Assembly (NCBI GenBank): GCA_030528765.1
Contig: JAUMYD010000008.1
Location: forward strand, 1 to 24,862
DNA length: 24,862 nt
DNA from: Bacillota bacterium
Lineage (GTDB): Bacteria > Bacillota > Dehalobacteriia > UBA4068
Direction: 5' to 3'
A model generated the notes under the pieces. It was given only the letters and a program-made list of their open reading frames with translations. It was not told where the DNA came from and did not search any database. The position numbers and the translations under genes are program-made. Within the stretch, counting starts at the first letter, position 1. Every line of letters begins with the position of its first letter. This document shows, one piece after another, positions 14,360-22,307 of this stretch.

Positions 14360-15580
14360 ATGCATAAAAAGAAAAAGTGGCTTCCCCTTGCGCTTCTGCT
14401 TCTCTGCTGCGGCGTCCTGGCTCTGGGAATGGCCTGCCTGCCTGCTTTGGCCAGCAGCCTGGGCCTGCAGGATCCACAGCCTGTGGCTTTGCCTGATGAT
14501 CCTGTGGATATGGAGGATATGAATGTCAACGAACTGCGGGAATATATGAAAGAGATCTCCATCCGTCAGGAGCAGCTGGAGGATCGGATCGATGCCCAGG
14601 AAGGGCAGATCAGCGATCTGGAAGCACAGATCTCCACTCTGGAAGGGCAGATGAGCCTGGTGCAGGAGAAGATCAATGCCACTCAGCAGACCATAGAAGT
14701 CTACCAGGCTGTTGTGGAAGAATGCGAGCTGGAGATCGCCGCCGCAGAGGAGCGGCTGGCTGAGCGACAGTCCATGCTGGAAAAGCGCTTGGTGAATCTT
14801 TATGTCTACGGGGATATCTCCCTGCTGGATGTGATATTTGGGACAGACAGCTTTGAGGATTTTCTCTCCGTCTATGATCTTACCCAGTGCATCATGGATC
14901 AGGATGAGGTTTTGCTGCGCCAGATCGATGCCGAAAAGGCAAGAATTGAAGAGAGCCAGGCTCAGGCCCAGGCTGCTGTGGTGGAGCAGGAAAGCCTGAA
15001 GCATGATCTGCAGGATGAAAAGGCGGATCTGGATTCCCTTCGTGGGCAGTATGAGGCTAAGGTGGCAGAAGCCGGGACCACCCTGGAGGAGCTGGAAGCA
15101 CTCTGGGCGCAGGAGGTCGCAGCCGGTGCCCAGGCGGAAGAGCTGCTGCGGGATATGATTTCGGATTCCACTCTGAGCTTTGGCGGCTCCTTCATCTGGC
15201 CGCTGCCCGCTGCCTGGACCTATGTCAGCTCCGAATACGGCTGGCGCACGCACCCCCTCTATGGGGATCAGCGTTTTCATAACGGCATTGATGTTCCGGC
15301 AGATGGCGGCACGCCCCTTTATGCAGTGGCAGAGGGGAAGATCATCTATGCGGAATGGATCGGCGGCTATGGGAATTGTGTGATGATCGATCACGGGGAT
15401 CAGGTGGTTTCCCTGTATGGGCACCTGAGCGGCTACGGCAATTTCTCCGAAGGGGAATACGTTGTGCCCGGCGATGTGATCGGCTATGTGGGGACCACCG
15501 GCGCTTCCACCGGCAATCATCTGCACTTTGAGGTGCGGCTGAACGGGAGCAGCACCAGCCCCTGGAATTATTTGAAATAA
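14360..15580 (+). CDS. EnvC-like coiled-coil murein hydrolase, M23 (LytM) family
   Basis: This is a 406-residue secreted protein. A KKKK-containing n-region and hydrophobic core ending near ALASSLG (about residue 32) form a signal peptide. Two coiled coils (about 55-140 and 180-265) flank a short hinge, and the M23 domain covers about 280-406. The zinc ligands H307, D311 (HNGID) and H389 (HLHFE), plus H355 (YGHL) and H387, are all present, so the domain should be catalytic. The coiled-coil region is the FtsEX-binding part in EnvC and in streptococcal PcsB. The ATG at 14360 follows GGAGAG with good spacing and is preferred over one 15 bases upstream. It probably cleaves cross-bridges during division under FtsEX control. 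Confidence 0.9.
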   Translation: MHKKKKWLPLALLLLCCGVLALGMACLPALASSLGLQDPQPVALPDDPVDMEDMNVNELREYMKEISIRQEQLEDRIDAQEGQISDLEAQISTLEGQMSLVQEKINATQQTIEVYQAVVEECELEIAAAEERLAERQSMLEKRLVNLYVYGDISLLDVIFGTDSFEDFLSVYDLTQCIMDQDEVLLRQIDAEKARIEESQAQAQAAVVEQESLKHDLQDEKADLDSLRGQYEAKVAEAGTTLEELEALWAQEVAAGAQAEELLRDMISDSTLSFGGSFIWPLPAAWTYVSSEYGWRTHPLYGDQRFHNGIDVPADGGTPLYAVAEGKIIYAEWIGGYGNCVMIDHGDQVVSLYGHLSGYGNFSEGEYVVPGDVIGYVGTTGASTGNHLHFEVRLNGSSTSPWNYLK

Positions 15581-15592
15581 GGAGGCCCTGCC

Positions 15593-16729
15593 ATGGGATT
15601 TTTTAGCTTCCTCTTGTTGCCCTATTTTCTTTTTGCTCTGAGTTTTTCCGCGCAGGATATGAGCTTGCCGGAAGGCCCGGCCCTGAGCCAGGAGCAGCTG
15701 CTGGAGTGCCCTGTCGGCAGAGGGACCCTTCAGTGCGATGCGCTGTTGGAAGAGCACATTGCCAGTCTTTACGATGACTATGCGTATTACTACACAAAAG
15801 AGGAATTTGATGTTCTTCTGGAGGATTATGAGGGAAGCTTCGGCGGCATTGGTGTCTCCATGATCAACAATGTGGATGGAAATATCGAGGTCTATTCTGT
15901 GCTGGAGGATGGCCCGGCTAAGGAAACGGAGATCAGCGTGGGGGATATCGTCCTCTCCGCAGACGGGCACAGCCTGCTGGGCTATGATGTTTCCCTGGGT
16001 GTGAGAAAGGTACGCGGGGAGATCGGCACCACTGTTGTTCTGGAGTTGCGCCACCCGGATGGGGAAGAATATACGGTCAGCATCGTCCGGGAGGAGATCA
16101 TTGCTGATTCGGTGGAGGGAGAGCTCTTTGAGGAGCATCCCAATACCGGCTACATCTATATTTATGATTTTAATGAGCAGACCCCCAGAGAATTCCTGGA
16201 GGTTTATTCGGAGCTGCGGGAAAGCCGCGTTTTGCGCACACTGATTCTGGATCTGCGCAGCAATGGCGGGGGCGCGCTGGATGCGGCCATGTATATCGCA
16301 AATTTCTTCTTGCCCCCGGGAAAGGTGATCCTGAAGGAAAAGACTATTCAGGGGATGGCAGAATATGAATCCATGGAAGGCCAGCTGGAGGAGGTAGAGC
16401 TGGTGATCCTGGTGAATGAATACACTGCTTCTGCCTCTGAGGTGCTGGCAGCTGCCCTGAAGGAGCAGGCCGGCGCGGTTTTGATCGGTTCCACCACCTT
16501 CGGGAAGGGTATTACCCAGGCACTGGCGACACTGCCTTCCGGTGCGGGCCTGCGCTATACCCGCAGCCATTATTATACCCCGAATGATTATGATCTCCAT
16601 GAGGTGGGCTACCCTGTAGATGTGGAGGTCCCCCTGTCGGATGATCTGACCAGGGAGGAATACTGGTCCACCGATCCGGATCTGAACCCCTGCCTGAAGG
16701 CTGTGGTGGATTATTTTGCAGCAAAATAA
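15593..16729 (+). CDS. C-terminal processing peptidase, S41 family (CtpA-like)
   Basis: This 378-residue protein has an N-terminal hydrophobic segment (residues 2-19) that is an anchor or signal peptide. A PDZ domain (about 85-165, GGIGVSM start) and an S41 peptidase domain (about 180-345) follow. The catalytic dyad is Ser280 in YTASASEV and Lys305 in TTFGKGI, 25 residues apart as in Prc. The LRSNGGG motif near 222-228 lines the active site. No C-terminal peptidoglycan-binding domain is present, unlike some Bacillus CtpA proteins. It lies 12 bases after the M23 gene. S41 peptidases often degrade cell-wall hydrolases or their partners, so it may control the level of the upstream M23 protein; this is inference. 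Confidence 0.9.
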   Translation: MGFFSFLLLPYFLFALSFSAQDMSLPEGPALSQEQLLECPVGRGTLQCDALLEEHIASLYDDYAYYYTKEEFDVLLEDYEGSFGGIGVSMINNVDGNIEVYSVLEDGPAKETEISVGDIVLSADGHSLLGYDVSLGVRKVRGEIGTTVVLELRHPDGEEYTVSIVREEIIADSVEGELFEEHPNTGYIYIYDFNEQTPREFLEVYSELRESRVLRTLILDLRSNGGGALDAAMYIANFFLPPGKVILKEKTIQGMAEYESMEGQLEEVELVILVNEYTASASEVLAAALKEQAGAVLIGSTTFGKGITQALATLPSGAGLRYTRSHYYTPNDYDLHEVGYPVDVEVPLSDDLTREEYWSTDPDLNPCLKAVVDYFAAK

Positions 16730-16764
16730 AAGAACAGGCTTTGTGCGAAAAGGAGGAAGTAAAG

Positions 16765-17703
16765 ATGTGGATTCTTTGGCTTGTTCTGGCCTTACTTTTG
16801 CTGCTTTTGCTGTTCCTTTTTGCCTTGCTTTATATTGGGATCTTCCGTTGGCCACGCCGCTTCCTGCGGGAAGGAGCCCCTTCCTGGGCAGAGGAAAAAT
16901 GGGTTCAGCGGATCCGGGAGGGCTCTGCCTGGATGCGGCAGCAGCAAACAGAGCGGATCTGCATTAAAAGCTATGACGGCCTGCGGCTGGTGGGGCTTTT
17001 CCTCCCTGCGGAGCTCCCGGAGCCAAAGGGCAGCATCATTCTGGTGCATGGCTGGCACAGCAATGGCTATGATGATTTCAGCTGCGCCTATCGCTTTTAT
17101 CATGAGCTGGGCTATAACATATTAAACATCTTTCAGCGTGCCCACGGAGAAAGCCAGGGCTGCTTCACCTGCTTCGGCGTGAAGGAGCGCTACGATTGCC
17201 AGGGCTGGGCCCGTTATATGGCAGAGCGATTCGGAGAGGAGCATGATCTTTTTTTCAGCGGCATCTCCATGGGCGCATCCTCTGTTATGATGGCCAGCAG
17301 CCTGGAGCTTCCCGGCTCTGTGCGGGGCCTGGTGGCGGATTGCGGCTTCACCTCTGCCTGGGAGCAGTTCAGCCATGTGCTCACCCGGCACTTTCATCTG
17401 CCGGCCCACCCCATCCTTGAGCTTGCAGATCTGCTTTGCCGCTGCATTGCCGGCTTTGGCTTCCGGGATTGCAGCTGCCCGGAGGCACTTTCCCAGAATC
17501 AGATCCCGGTGCTTTTCGTTCATGGATTGGCAGATCACTTTGTTCCCGCCCATATGAGCCAAAGCTGCTACGATGCCTGTGCAGCCCCGAAGGAGCTGGT
17601 TTTGGTGGAAGGCGCCGGCCATGGTTTCAGCTTTTTGGTGGAGGAGGAACGGGTTTCTGCAAAAATCAAAGATTTTTTAAAGAAATGGGGAACAAAAGAA
17701 TAG
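16765..17703 (+). CDS. Membrane-anchored alpha/beta hydrolase
   Basis: This 312-residue protein has a single N-terminal transmembrane helix (residues 2-25, very Leu-rich) followed by an alpha/beta hydrolase domain. HGWHSNG near 95-101 is the oxyanion-hole region, the nucleophile elbow is GISMGAS with Ser168, and Asp257 (GLADHFVP) and His286 (GAGHGFSF) complete the triad. It resembles the BEM46/YqkD-type serine hydrolases found in Bacillota, whose substrates are mostly unknown. The ATG at 16765 follows AAGGAGG and is favoured over a TTG 24 bases upstream. It continues the ftsEX operon, 35 bases after the S41 gene, so an envelope-related substrate is plausible. Confidence 0.85.
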   Translation: MWILWLVLALLLLLLLFLFALLYIGIFRWPRRFLREGAPSWAEEKWVQRIREGSAWMRQQQTERICIKSYDGLRLVGLFLPAELPEPKGSIILVHGWHSNGYDDFSCAYRFYHELGYNILNIFQRAHGESQGCFTCFGVKERYDCQGWARYMAERFGEEHDLFFSGISMGASSVMMASSLELPGSVRGLVADCGFTSAWEQFSHVLTRHFHLPAHPILELADLLCRCIAGFGFRDCSCPEALSQNQIPVLFVHGLADHFVPAHMSQSCYDACAAPKELVLVEGAGHGFSFLVEEERVSAKIKDFLKKWGTKE

Positions 17704-17786
17704 TTTTCTGCATCAAAGGATTAGAAAGAAAAAAATAAGCTTAAAAACACAAAAAATAAGTAAAAATTTTGGAGGAATGTTTTTTT

Positions 17787-18671
17787 ATGAAAAAATTTTT
17801 GGTTCGTGTCTTTGCTACTGCCGCTGTTCTCCCCTGCCTGATGAGCTCTGCCCTGGCCGCGGGTAATGCCGCTTATACGGATGTTGTTGAAAATTCCTGG
17901 TATGCCGAGGCTGTGCAGGAGCTTTCTGAAACACAGATCCTTCCCGGTATTTCTTCCGATCTTTACGGTCCCGGCACCATCATCAGTAAAAATGATTTTG
18001 CCACTGCTCTTTGGAAGCTGGCCAATGGCAGCACAGAGGCAGATGCTGAAGCAGTTGCAAACTGGGCCTTTTCTATGGAGCTCTTTCCGGAAGGCAGCGA
18101 TCTGAGCCAGGGTTTCAGCCGTCAGGATGCCGCACTGGCCCTGCAGAATTTCATCCTTAATGCTGTGGTGAATATACCCGCCACCCTGAATATCCCCCGG
18201 GAGTTTGAGGATCAGTCCCAGATCAGCGCTGCTGCTGTTTCCGCAGTACAGATGATGCAGAATACCTCTCTTATGAGCGGTTTCCCGGATGGCAGCTTCC
18301 GCCCGGCAAACATGCTGACCCGTGCCGAAGCAGCTACCATCCTGCATAAGCTGGCTCCCAGCTGCGAGAATCTGCCTTTGGTCATCTCCCTGCCCGGTAA
18401 CCCCAGCACCGGCTACTCCTGGAATCTGGAAAAATATGATGAAGAGACCATCCGCGTGGATGTGCTGGGTTATGAAGCCCAGCCGGAGGGTGAAGGCCTT
18501 CTGGGCGCGCCCAGCGACTTCCGTCTTGCCGTTTATGGCCTGAAGGAAGGCCGCGCCACGCTGGATATTTACTACACCCGCGCCGGTGAGAAGATCGAAG
18601 ATGCGGCTGATGAGACCCATATCACCCTGGCTGTGGATGCAGAAGGTAAGGTCGTTCAGCTGAGCCGCTAA
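17787..18671 (+). CDS. Secreted S-layer homology / chagasin-like fusion protein
   Basis: This is a 294-residue protein with a signal peptide (MKKFLVRVF to about ALAAG, residue 26). Three S-layer homology-like repeats follow: about 29-80, a degenerate one at 83-130, and a good one at 137-190 with SGFPDGSFRPANMLTRAE. The C-terminal domain (195-290) resembles chagasin, the I42 family of cysteine-protease inhibitors. It keeps NPSTGYSW (205-212) and a GAPSDF loop near 240-245, but the third inhibitory loop reads TRAGEK rather than the usual RPW-type sequence. SLH repeats usually bind secondary cell-wall polymer, so the inhibitor would be held on the surface. The ATG at 17787 follows GGAGG at 17771-17775. 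The 83-base upstream gap is AT-rich and could hold a promoter I cannot define. Confidence 0.8.
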   Translation: MKKFLVRVFATAAVLPCLMSSALAAGNAAYTDVVENSWYAEAVQELSETQILPGISSDLYGPGTIISKNDFATALWKLANGSTEADAEAVANWAFSMELFPEGSDLSQGFSRQDAALALQNFILNAVVNIPATLNIPREFEDQSQISAAAVSAVQMMQNTSLMSGFPDGSFRPANMLTRAEAATILHKLAPSCENLPLVISLPGNPSTGYSWNLEKYDEETIRVDVLGYEAQPEGEGLLGAPSDFRLAVYGLKEGRATLDIYYTRAGEKIEDAADETHITLAVDAEGKVVQLSR

Positions 18672-18694
18672 TCTGCTTTTGCTGAAAGATACAG

Positions 18695-18733
18695 AAAAGA
18701 CCTGGGAGCATTTCAACAGCTCCCAGGTCTTTT
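18695..18733. terminator. Strong bidirectional terminator between convergent genes
   Basis: AAAAGACCTGGGAGC (18695-18709) and GCTCCCAGGTCTTTT (18719-18733) form a perfect 15-base-pair stem around a 9-base loop. A T-tract follows on both strands. It separates the plus-strand envelope genes from the minus-strand radical SAM locus. Confidence 0.88.
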
Positions 18734-18748
18734 TATATACAAATTCGA

Positions 18749-19684
18749 TTATAAGGAATGCCTTTTCCGTGCCTCTAGGCCGCAGGATTCCTCCGCGATG
18801 GACTGCAGCAGCGAAAGCCCGGTGGAAAAGAAATTCTCGTTTCCTTTTCCCAGCTGCCAGCTCTCCCAGTTTTCCGCATAAAGACCCAGCCACCACAGGT
18901 GTCGGGCAAAGAGCAGGTAGGGGAGCAGGCTGCCCTGTATATCATCCAGAGGAAGCTCAGTCTCATAGCCTTCGATCAGGGGATTCCAAAGCACGGGGCT
19001 GCCGTCAAAGCGGAAGGTCCCCCAAATGGCGGTGGCCAGGTCGTAGGCGGGCCATTGCCAGCAGGCATCCTCGAAATCAAAAAGTGCTGCTCTGCCCTCC
19101 GGCAGCAGGAGGGCATTCTGGCTGTGGGTATCTCCATGGCAGAAACCAAAAAATTCCGGCTTCCGGTAGGCCTGCAGGAGCTCCCTGACCTGCTCTGCAT
19201 AGCAGCGGGGGAGTTCCAGCTCCTCTTCCTTCACCACCGCAGTCAGCTGCTCCAAAGGCCGTGTGATCAGCTCTTCCGGGCCGATGCTTGGCAGCCAATC
19301 GGGTTTTTTTTGTTCTGCCCAGAATTTGTGCAGGCTGCCAATGGCTTTCCCCAGCTGAAAGAAGCCCTCTGCCGTCTCGGGGATCGGCTTCCCTTTCAGA
19401 AAGCTGTAGATCCTGGCGTAAAAGCGCTTTTCTCCCTTTTGGAAGCAATCCTGCTTCGGGCAGGGGTATGCCTTCAGCGGGAAGGCGCTGCAGGAGATGG
19501 AGCCATATTCTGCCAGCATCTTGCTTTTTCGCTCCTCCGGGTAAAGCTTTACGATCCGACTGCCCTCCTTCAGGCGCACCTTGTAGAGAATATTTCGTGT
19601 GGAAGGAATTCTCTGCCAGAGCTGCTGCTCTTCGGGAAAGAGAATCCGCAGCTGCTGGAGAAGGGGTTTATTGGAGTTCATCAT
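18749..19684 (-). CDS. Phosphotransferase of the APH/CotS-like fold
   Basis: This 311-residue protein has the aminoglycoside phosphotransferase/choline kinase fold. The beta-3 lysine is probably K46 in IVKLYPEE. The catalytic loop is HGDTHSQNALLL (His183, Asp185, Asn190), and the metal-binding motif is DFEDA (Asp203). Relatives phosphorylate small molecules such as choline or homoserine, and the related CotS group is spore-coat associated. No antibiotic target can be inferred. It is last in the radical SAM operon and its start overlaps the preceding gene by 17 bases, so it probably serves the same pathway, perhaps phosphorylating the peptide or a precursor. A strong terminator follows. Confidence 0.78.
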   Translation of the reverse strand: MMNSNKPLLQQLRILFPEEQQLWQRIPSTRNILYKVRLKEGSRIVKLYPEERKSKMLAEYGSISCSAFPLKAYPCPKQDCFQKGEKRFYARIYSFLKGKPIPETAEGFFQLGKAIGSLHKFWAEQKKPDWLPSIGPEELITRPLEQLTAVVKEEELELPRCYAEQVRELLQAYRKPEFFGFCHGDTHSQNALLLPEGRAALFDFEDACWQWPAYDLATAIWGTFRFDGSPVLWNPLIEGYETELPLDDIQGSLLPYLLFARHLWWLGLYAENWESWQLGKGNENFFSTGLSLLQSIAEESCGLEARKRHSL

Positions 19685-20528
19685 ATTCCAGCAATTCTCC
19701 TCTGTGCAGCTTGCACATCCAGGGAAGGGTGGTGCTGCTGTCGATCACATCCTCATGGAGCAGGCAGGGGCCTTCTGCCCTGAGCCGAAGCAGATCCAGG
19801 GGGTGTTTTTCCAGCGGGAGCAGATTTTCTTCGTCCGGATCATAGATGGAGCCCAGCGCAAATTTCTCAAAGCCTATCAGGCCAAGGCAGGGGTAGAGCT
19901 TTCCATCCGGCGCGATGCAAAGCAGCAGGCGGTTGGCACAGGGGCGGACGAAAACACTGGGGGCTTCTGCATCTTCCTCCGGGTAGAGGGATACGCTCAA
20001 ATCCGTGCTGTTCAGGGCTGGGGAGGAAAAAAGCTTTAGCCGCCGCAGCTCATCCATGCTGCCGAATAGAATCAAAGAACGGCGCAGGCCGCGGAGCTTT
20101 TGCAGAAAAGCCTCCATCTCCTCCTCCGGCAGAGAGAGTAGCTTGTTATCGACACTGAGTCCCAGAGAGCCAATGCCGCTTTCTCCGCAGATCTCCTCCA
20201 GGAAGGAAAAATCCTCATAAATTTCCCGGAAATTCAGGTGCAAAGAGATGGATTGGTTCATTTCCGTGAGCTTACGGAGCAGATTTTTCAGAGCCGCCTT
20301 CCGCTGCAGGAGGCCGGTGCCGCTAATGCTGATGTTCCGCCCATAGAGAAGGAGACCGCGTTTTTTTTCACTCAGGCCGCAGTTTTGGTCAAACCATTGC
20401 TCATACCGACGCAGCCAATCGCAGATGCTTTCCCCGGGAAGGGAAAAATCGCTGCCTGCTTCGTCTGGTTCCAAAAAAAGCATGATAGATTGAAAATTGC
20501 TGATGAGCTGTGCTTTTTGATCAAGCAT
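19668..20528 (-). CDS. Radical SAM-like partner protein lacking the catalytic cysteine motif
   Basis: This 286-residue protein has no CxxxCxxC motif anywhere. It still shows a beta/alpha-barrel-like pattern (LLYGRNISISGTGLLQRKAAL near 60-80 looks like a decayed SAM-binding GGEPLL region). Near the C-terminus Cys197-x11-Gly209-x4-Cys214 fits the first half of the SPASM auxiliary-cluster motif. Later cysteines C255 and C272 could complete a cluster. It is encoded directly after a true radical SAM/SPASM enzyme with an 8-base overlap (ATGCTTGA). I infer a catalytically inactive partner that binds substrate or carries an Fe-S cluster. No close family is recognised. Confidence 0.65.
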   Translation of the reverse strand: MLDQKAQLISNFQSIMLFLEPDEAGSDFSLPGESICDWLRRYEQWFDQNCGLSEKKRGLLLYGRNISISGTGLLQRKAALKNLLRKLTEMNQSISLHLNFREIYEDFSFLEEICGESGIGSLGLSVDNKLLSLPEEEMEAFLQKLRGLRRSLILFGSMDELRRLKLFSSPALNSTDLSVSLYPEEDAEAPSVFVRPCANRLLLCIAPDGKLYPCLGLIGFEKFALGSIYDPDEENLLPLEKHPLDLLRLRAEGPCLLHEDVIDSSTTLPWMCKLHRGELLEYDELQ

Positions 20529-21594
20529 CGTTCCGTTTCTCCTGCACTAAAAATTTGGCTTCCAGGCGGGCAACCGCCTTTTCCAGCGCGGATTGCCGCT
20601 TTTTGTTGAATTCGTTTTGAATGATGGCGAGATATTCCGGGTTTGAAAAAATGCTGCTGCACAGCTGGCAGATGGAGAAGCTTTTTTCTTCGTCGATCTC
20701 ACAGCCATTGGCGCGCAGCAGGGGGAGGAAGGATTTCACACCCAAAAAGACCAGCTGCCGCAGAAGCGGGTCGGCATTCATGCTCTCCACGATGTGGGAG
20801 ATGGGCTGCTGGTAGATGTTTCCGCCGGCGCAATCCCGGCAGGTATCCATACCGGCGCAGCAGGGGAAAACCTCCCCGAAGCTATTTACCGTGAGGTTCA
20901 GCGTGGAGTGGCAGTTGTCATCCAGCCCCACCCGGGAGTGATAGAAATCCTCCCTGGGCAGGATCTGCGCTGCTCTGCCCGTGGCGAAAACCGGTGCGCT
21001 GGTGATTTTATCCGCTGCACGCAGCGCTTCCGGGTTCAGCCTGGAGAGGGCTTCCTCCATATCATGGCTTTTGGTGGTGAGCAGGCGCAGGTTCGTGCCG
21101 ATCTCATATTCCCTGCAGGCCAGCAGGCAGTTGTCCATGGCAGCGGCGGGGATGAATTCGCTGTGCCAGTGATCCCAGGAAAGCTCCATGGAGGTGAGCC
21201 CACATTCCCGCAGCCGCTGACAGGTCTGCCGGGCCTTCTGCAGGTCTTTGCCCCAAAAGCCGTTGGTGGTTGCGGTGATCATTGTATAGCCGGCTTCCTT
21301 TGCCGTTTGGAAGAGTGCAAAGCAATCCTCCGGGTATAAAAAAGCTTCCCCGCCGGCCAGGTGGAAGCGAGGCTCAATGCAATCGATCTCCGCCGCCTCC
21401 CGGATGCAGGTTTTTGCCGTTTCCAGATCCAGCCGGGTATTGTTTTCCTGGCCCCCTGCGGATTGGTAGCAGATGGCGCAGCGGGCATTGCAGCGGTTCG
21501 TGTTCTCCATAACCAGGCCGTTGTAGTGCAGCGGCATGTTCAGGAGCAGGGCATAGCGCAGAAGCTTTTGATTTTCTGATAGGCATTCATTCAT
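20521..21594 (-). CDS. Radical SAM/SPASM domain enzyme
   Basis: This 357-residue enzyme carries the radical SAM motif C35-x3-C39-x2-C42 after a short N-terminal extension and the SAM-binding LAGGEAFLY near residues 79-87. The C-terminal SPASM-like region has Cys228-x11-Gly240-x4-Cys245, then C246, C252, C255, and a distal group C298, C309, C312, enough for two auxiliary [4Fe-4S] clusters. SPASM enzymes commonly modify ribosomal peptides (sactipeptides, PQQ, mycofactocin) or activate sulfatases. The gene follows a small precursor-like gene after 89 bases containing a stable hairpin, and is overlapped by its partner gene. This makes peptide modification the best guess. Product and substrate are not known. 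Confidence 0.85.
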   Translation of the reverse strand: MNECLSENQKLLRYALLLNMPLHYNGLVMENTNRCNARCAICYQSAGGQENNTRLDLETAKTCIREAAEIDCIEPRFHLAGGEAFLYPEDCFALFQTAKEAGYTMITATTNGFWGKDLQKARQTCQRLRECGLTSMELSWDHWHSEFIPAAAMDNCLLACREYEIGTNLRLLTTKSHDMEEALSRLNPEALRAADKITSAPVFATGRAAQILPREDFYHSRVGLDDNCHSTLNLTVNSFGEVFPCCAGMDTCRDCAGGNIYQQPISHIVESMNADPLLRQLVFLGVKSFLPLLRANGCEIDEEKSFSICQLCSSIFSNPEYLAIIQNEFNKKRQSALEKAVARLEAKFLVQEKRNDA

Positions 21595-21642
21595 GATTCT
21601 GTCACCCTTATGAAATGTATTGTCGGGCTGCTTCTAAACGAT

Positions 21643-21668
21643 GGGGTTCCTGTATCAGCAGGAACCCC
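21643..21668 (-). promoter_or_regulatory. Stable hairpin without U-tract between precursor-like and radical SAM genes
   Basis: GGGGTTCCTG (21643-21652) and CAGGAACCCC (21659-21668) form a perfect 10-base-pair stem around a 6-base loop. On the minus strand the following bases are ATCGTTTAG, so it is not a full terminator. It probably acts as a leaky attenuator or an RNA-stabilising element protecting the upstream message. Confidence 0.6.
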
Positions 21669-21683
21669 GGAAGAAGAACGATC

Positions 21684-22244
21684 TTATTTTCTGATTTTGC
21701 GGATGGGATCTCTCTGGATGAAGGAAGTTCCCTTGGGTAAACGGATGGTCGAGCCGCGCAGATCCCGGATGGAAGAGAGATCGGAAGGCTTAGTCGAGCG
21801 GGTCGCGGAAATAACCGCTGTTGCCACTGCTGCCACTGCTGCTACGACTGCTGCACCGGCCATAACACTGGAAGCACTAACGAGAGCGTTGTTACCGCTG
21901 GCCATCTGCCGCAGATCCACCAGGTCTTTTAAGCCATTGGCACCCAGCTGATCCTTGAGCGGATCGGTGATGTCCTCGTTGAAGATGACGGAATCAAGCA
22001 GTTCCTCAACAGTTTCAGGAGCGAGGCGAATGTTATGTTCCAGGGCATATTCCTTCGGCGCTTTCAGGAATTTTGCTGCTTCCGCTTCATCCTTGACCAG
22101 TTCTTTGATGAAAGCGATCTGCGCTTCGATGGGGGAGAATTCCACCTTTTTCAGGGCTTCAGCACGTTTTTTTCTGATCGCAACAGTTTCTGCATCTTTT
22201 TGCAGCAATTCTTTGATTTTCAGTTCGTCATTCATGTTTCCCAT
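21684..22244 (-). CDS. Precursor-like protein with leader and Ala/Val-rich segment (candidate RiPP precursor)
   Basis: This 186-residue protein matches no family I can name. Residues 1-35 are charged and helical. Residues 45-92 (FIKELVKDEAEAAKF to FNEDI, with a central APKEYALEHNIRLAPE) resemble the nitrile-hydratase-like leaders of some ribosomal peptide precursors. Residues 119-148 are almost entirely Ala, Val, Ser and Gly and could be a membrane helix. Residues 149-186 are basic (RDPIRKIRK end). There is no Cys or Trp and only one Tyr (66). It is first in the operon behind a strong promoter. The ATG at 22244 follows GGAAAGG by 12 bases; a second ATG nine bases later is possible. It could instead be a small membrane protein unrelated to peptide modification. 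Confidence 0.65.
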   Translation of the reverse strand: MGNMNDELKIKELLQKDAETVAIRKKRAEALKKVEFSPIEAQIAFIKELVKDEAEAAKFLKAPKEYALEHNIRLAPETVEELLDSVIFNEDITDPLKDQLGANGLKDLVDLRQMASGNNALVSASSVMAGAAVVAAVAAVATAVISATRSTKPSDLSSIRDLRGSTIRLPKGTSFIQRDPIRKIRK

Positions 22245-22307
22245 GAAGATCGCCAGCCTTTCCTTTTTGATTAGAAATGTTTAGAACAGGAAAAATATAT
22301 CAATATC

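Noticed and set aside
14087..16855. Minus-strand open frame of over 900 codons opposite ftsX, the M23 and the S41 genes
   Set aside because: The plus-strand genes have clear motifs. The antisense product is rich in His, Gln and Ile with no domain pattern, and is explained by codon bias of GC-rich genes on the other strand.
18749..19684. Aminoglycoside resistance kinase
   Set aside because: Only the general APH fold motifs are present, and the gene is coupled to a radical SAM operon rather than to resistance genes.
20521..22244. Sactipeptide system
   Set aside because: The candidate substrate contains no cysteine, so Cys-derived thioethers cannot form on it.
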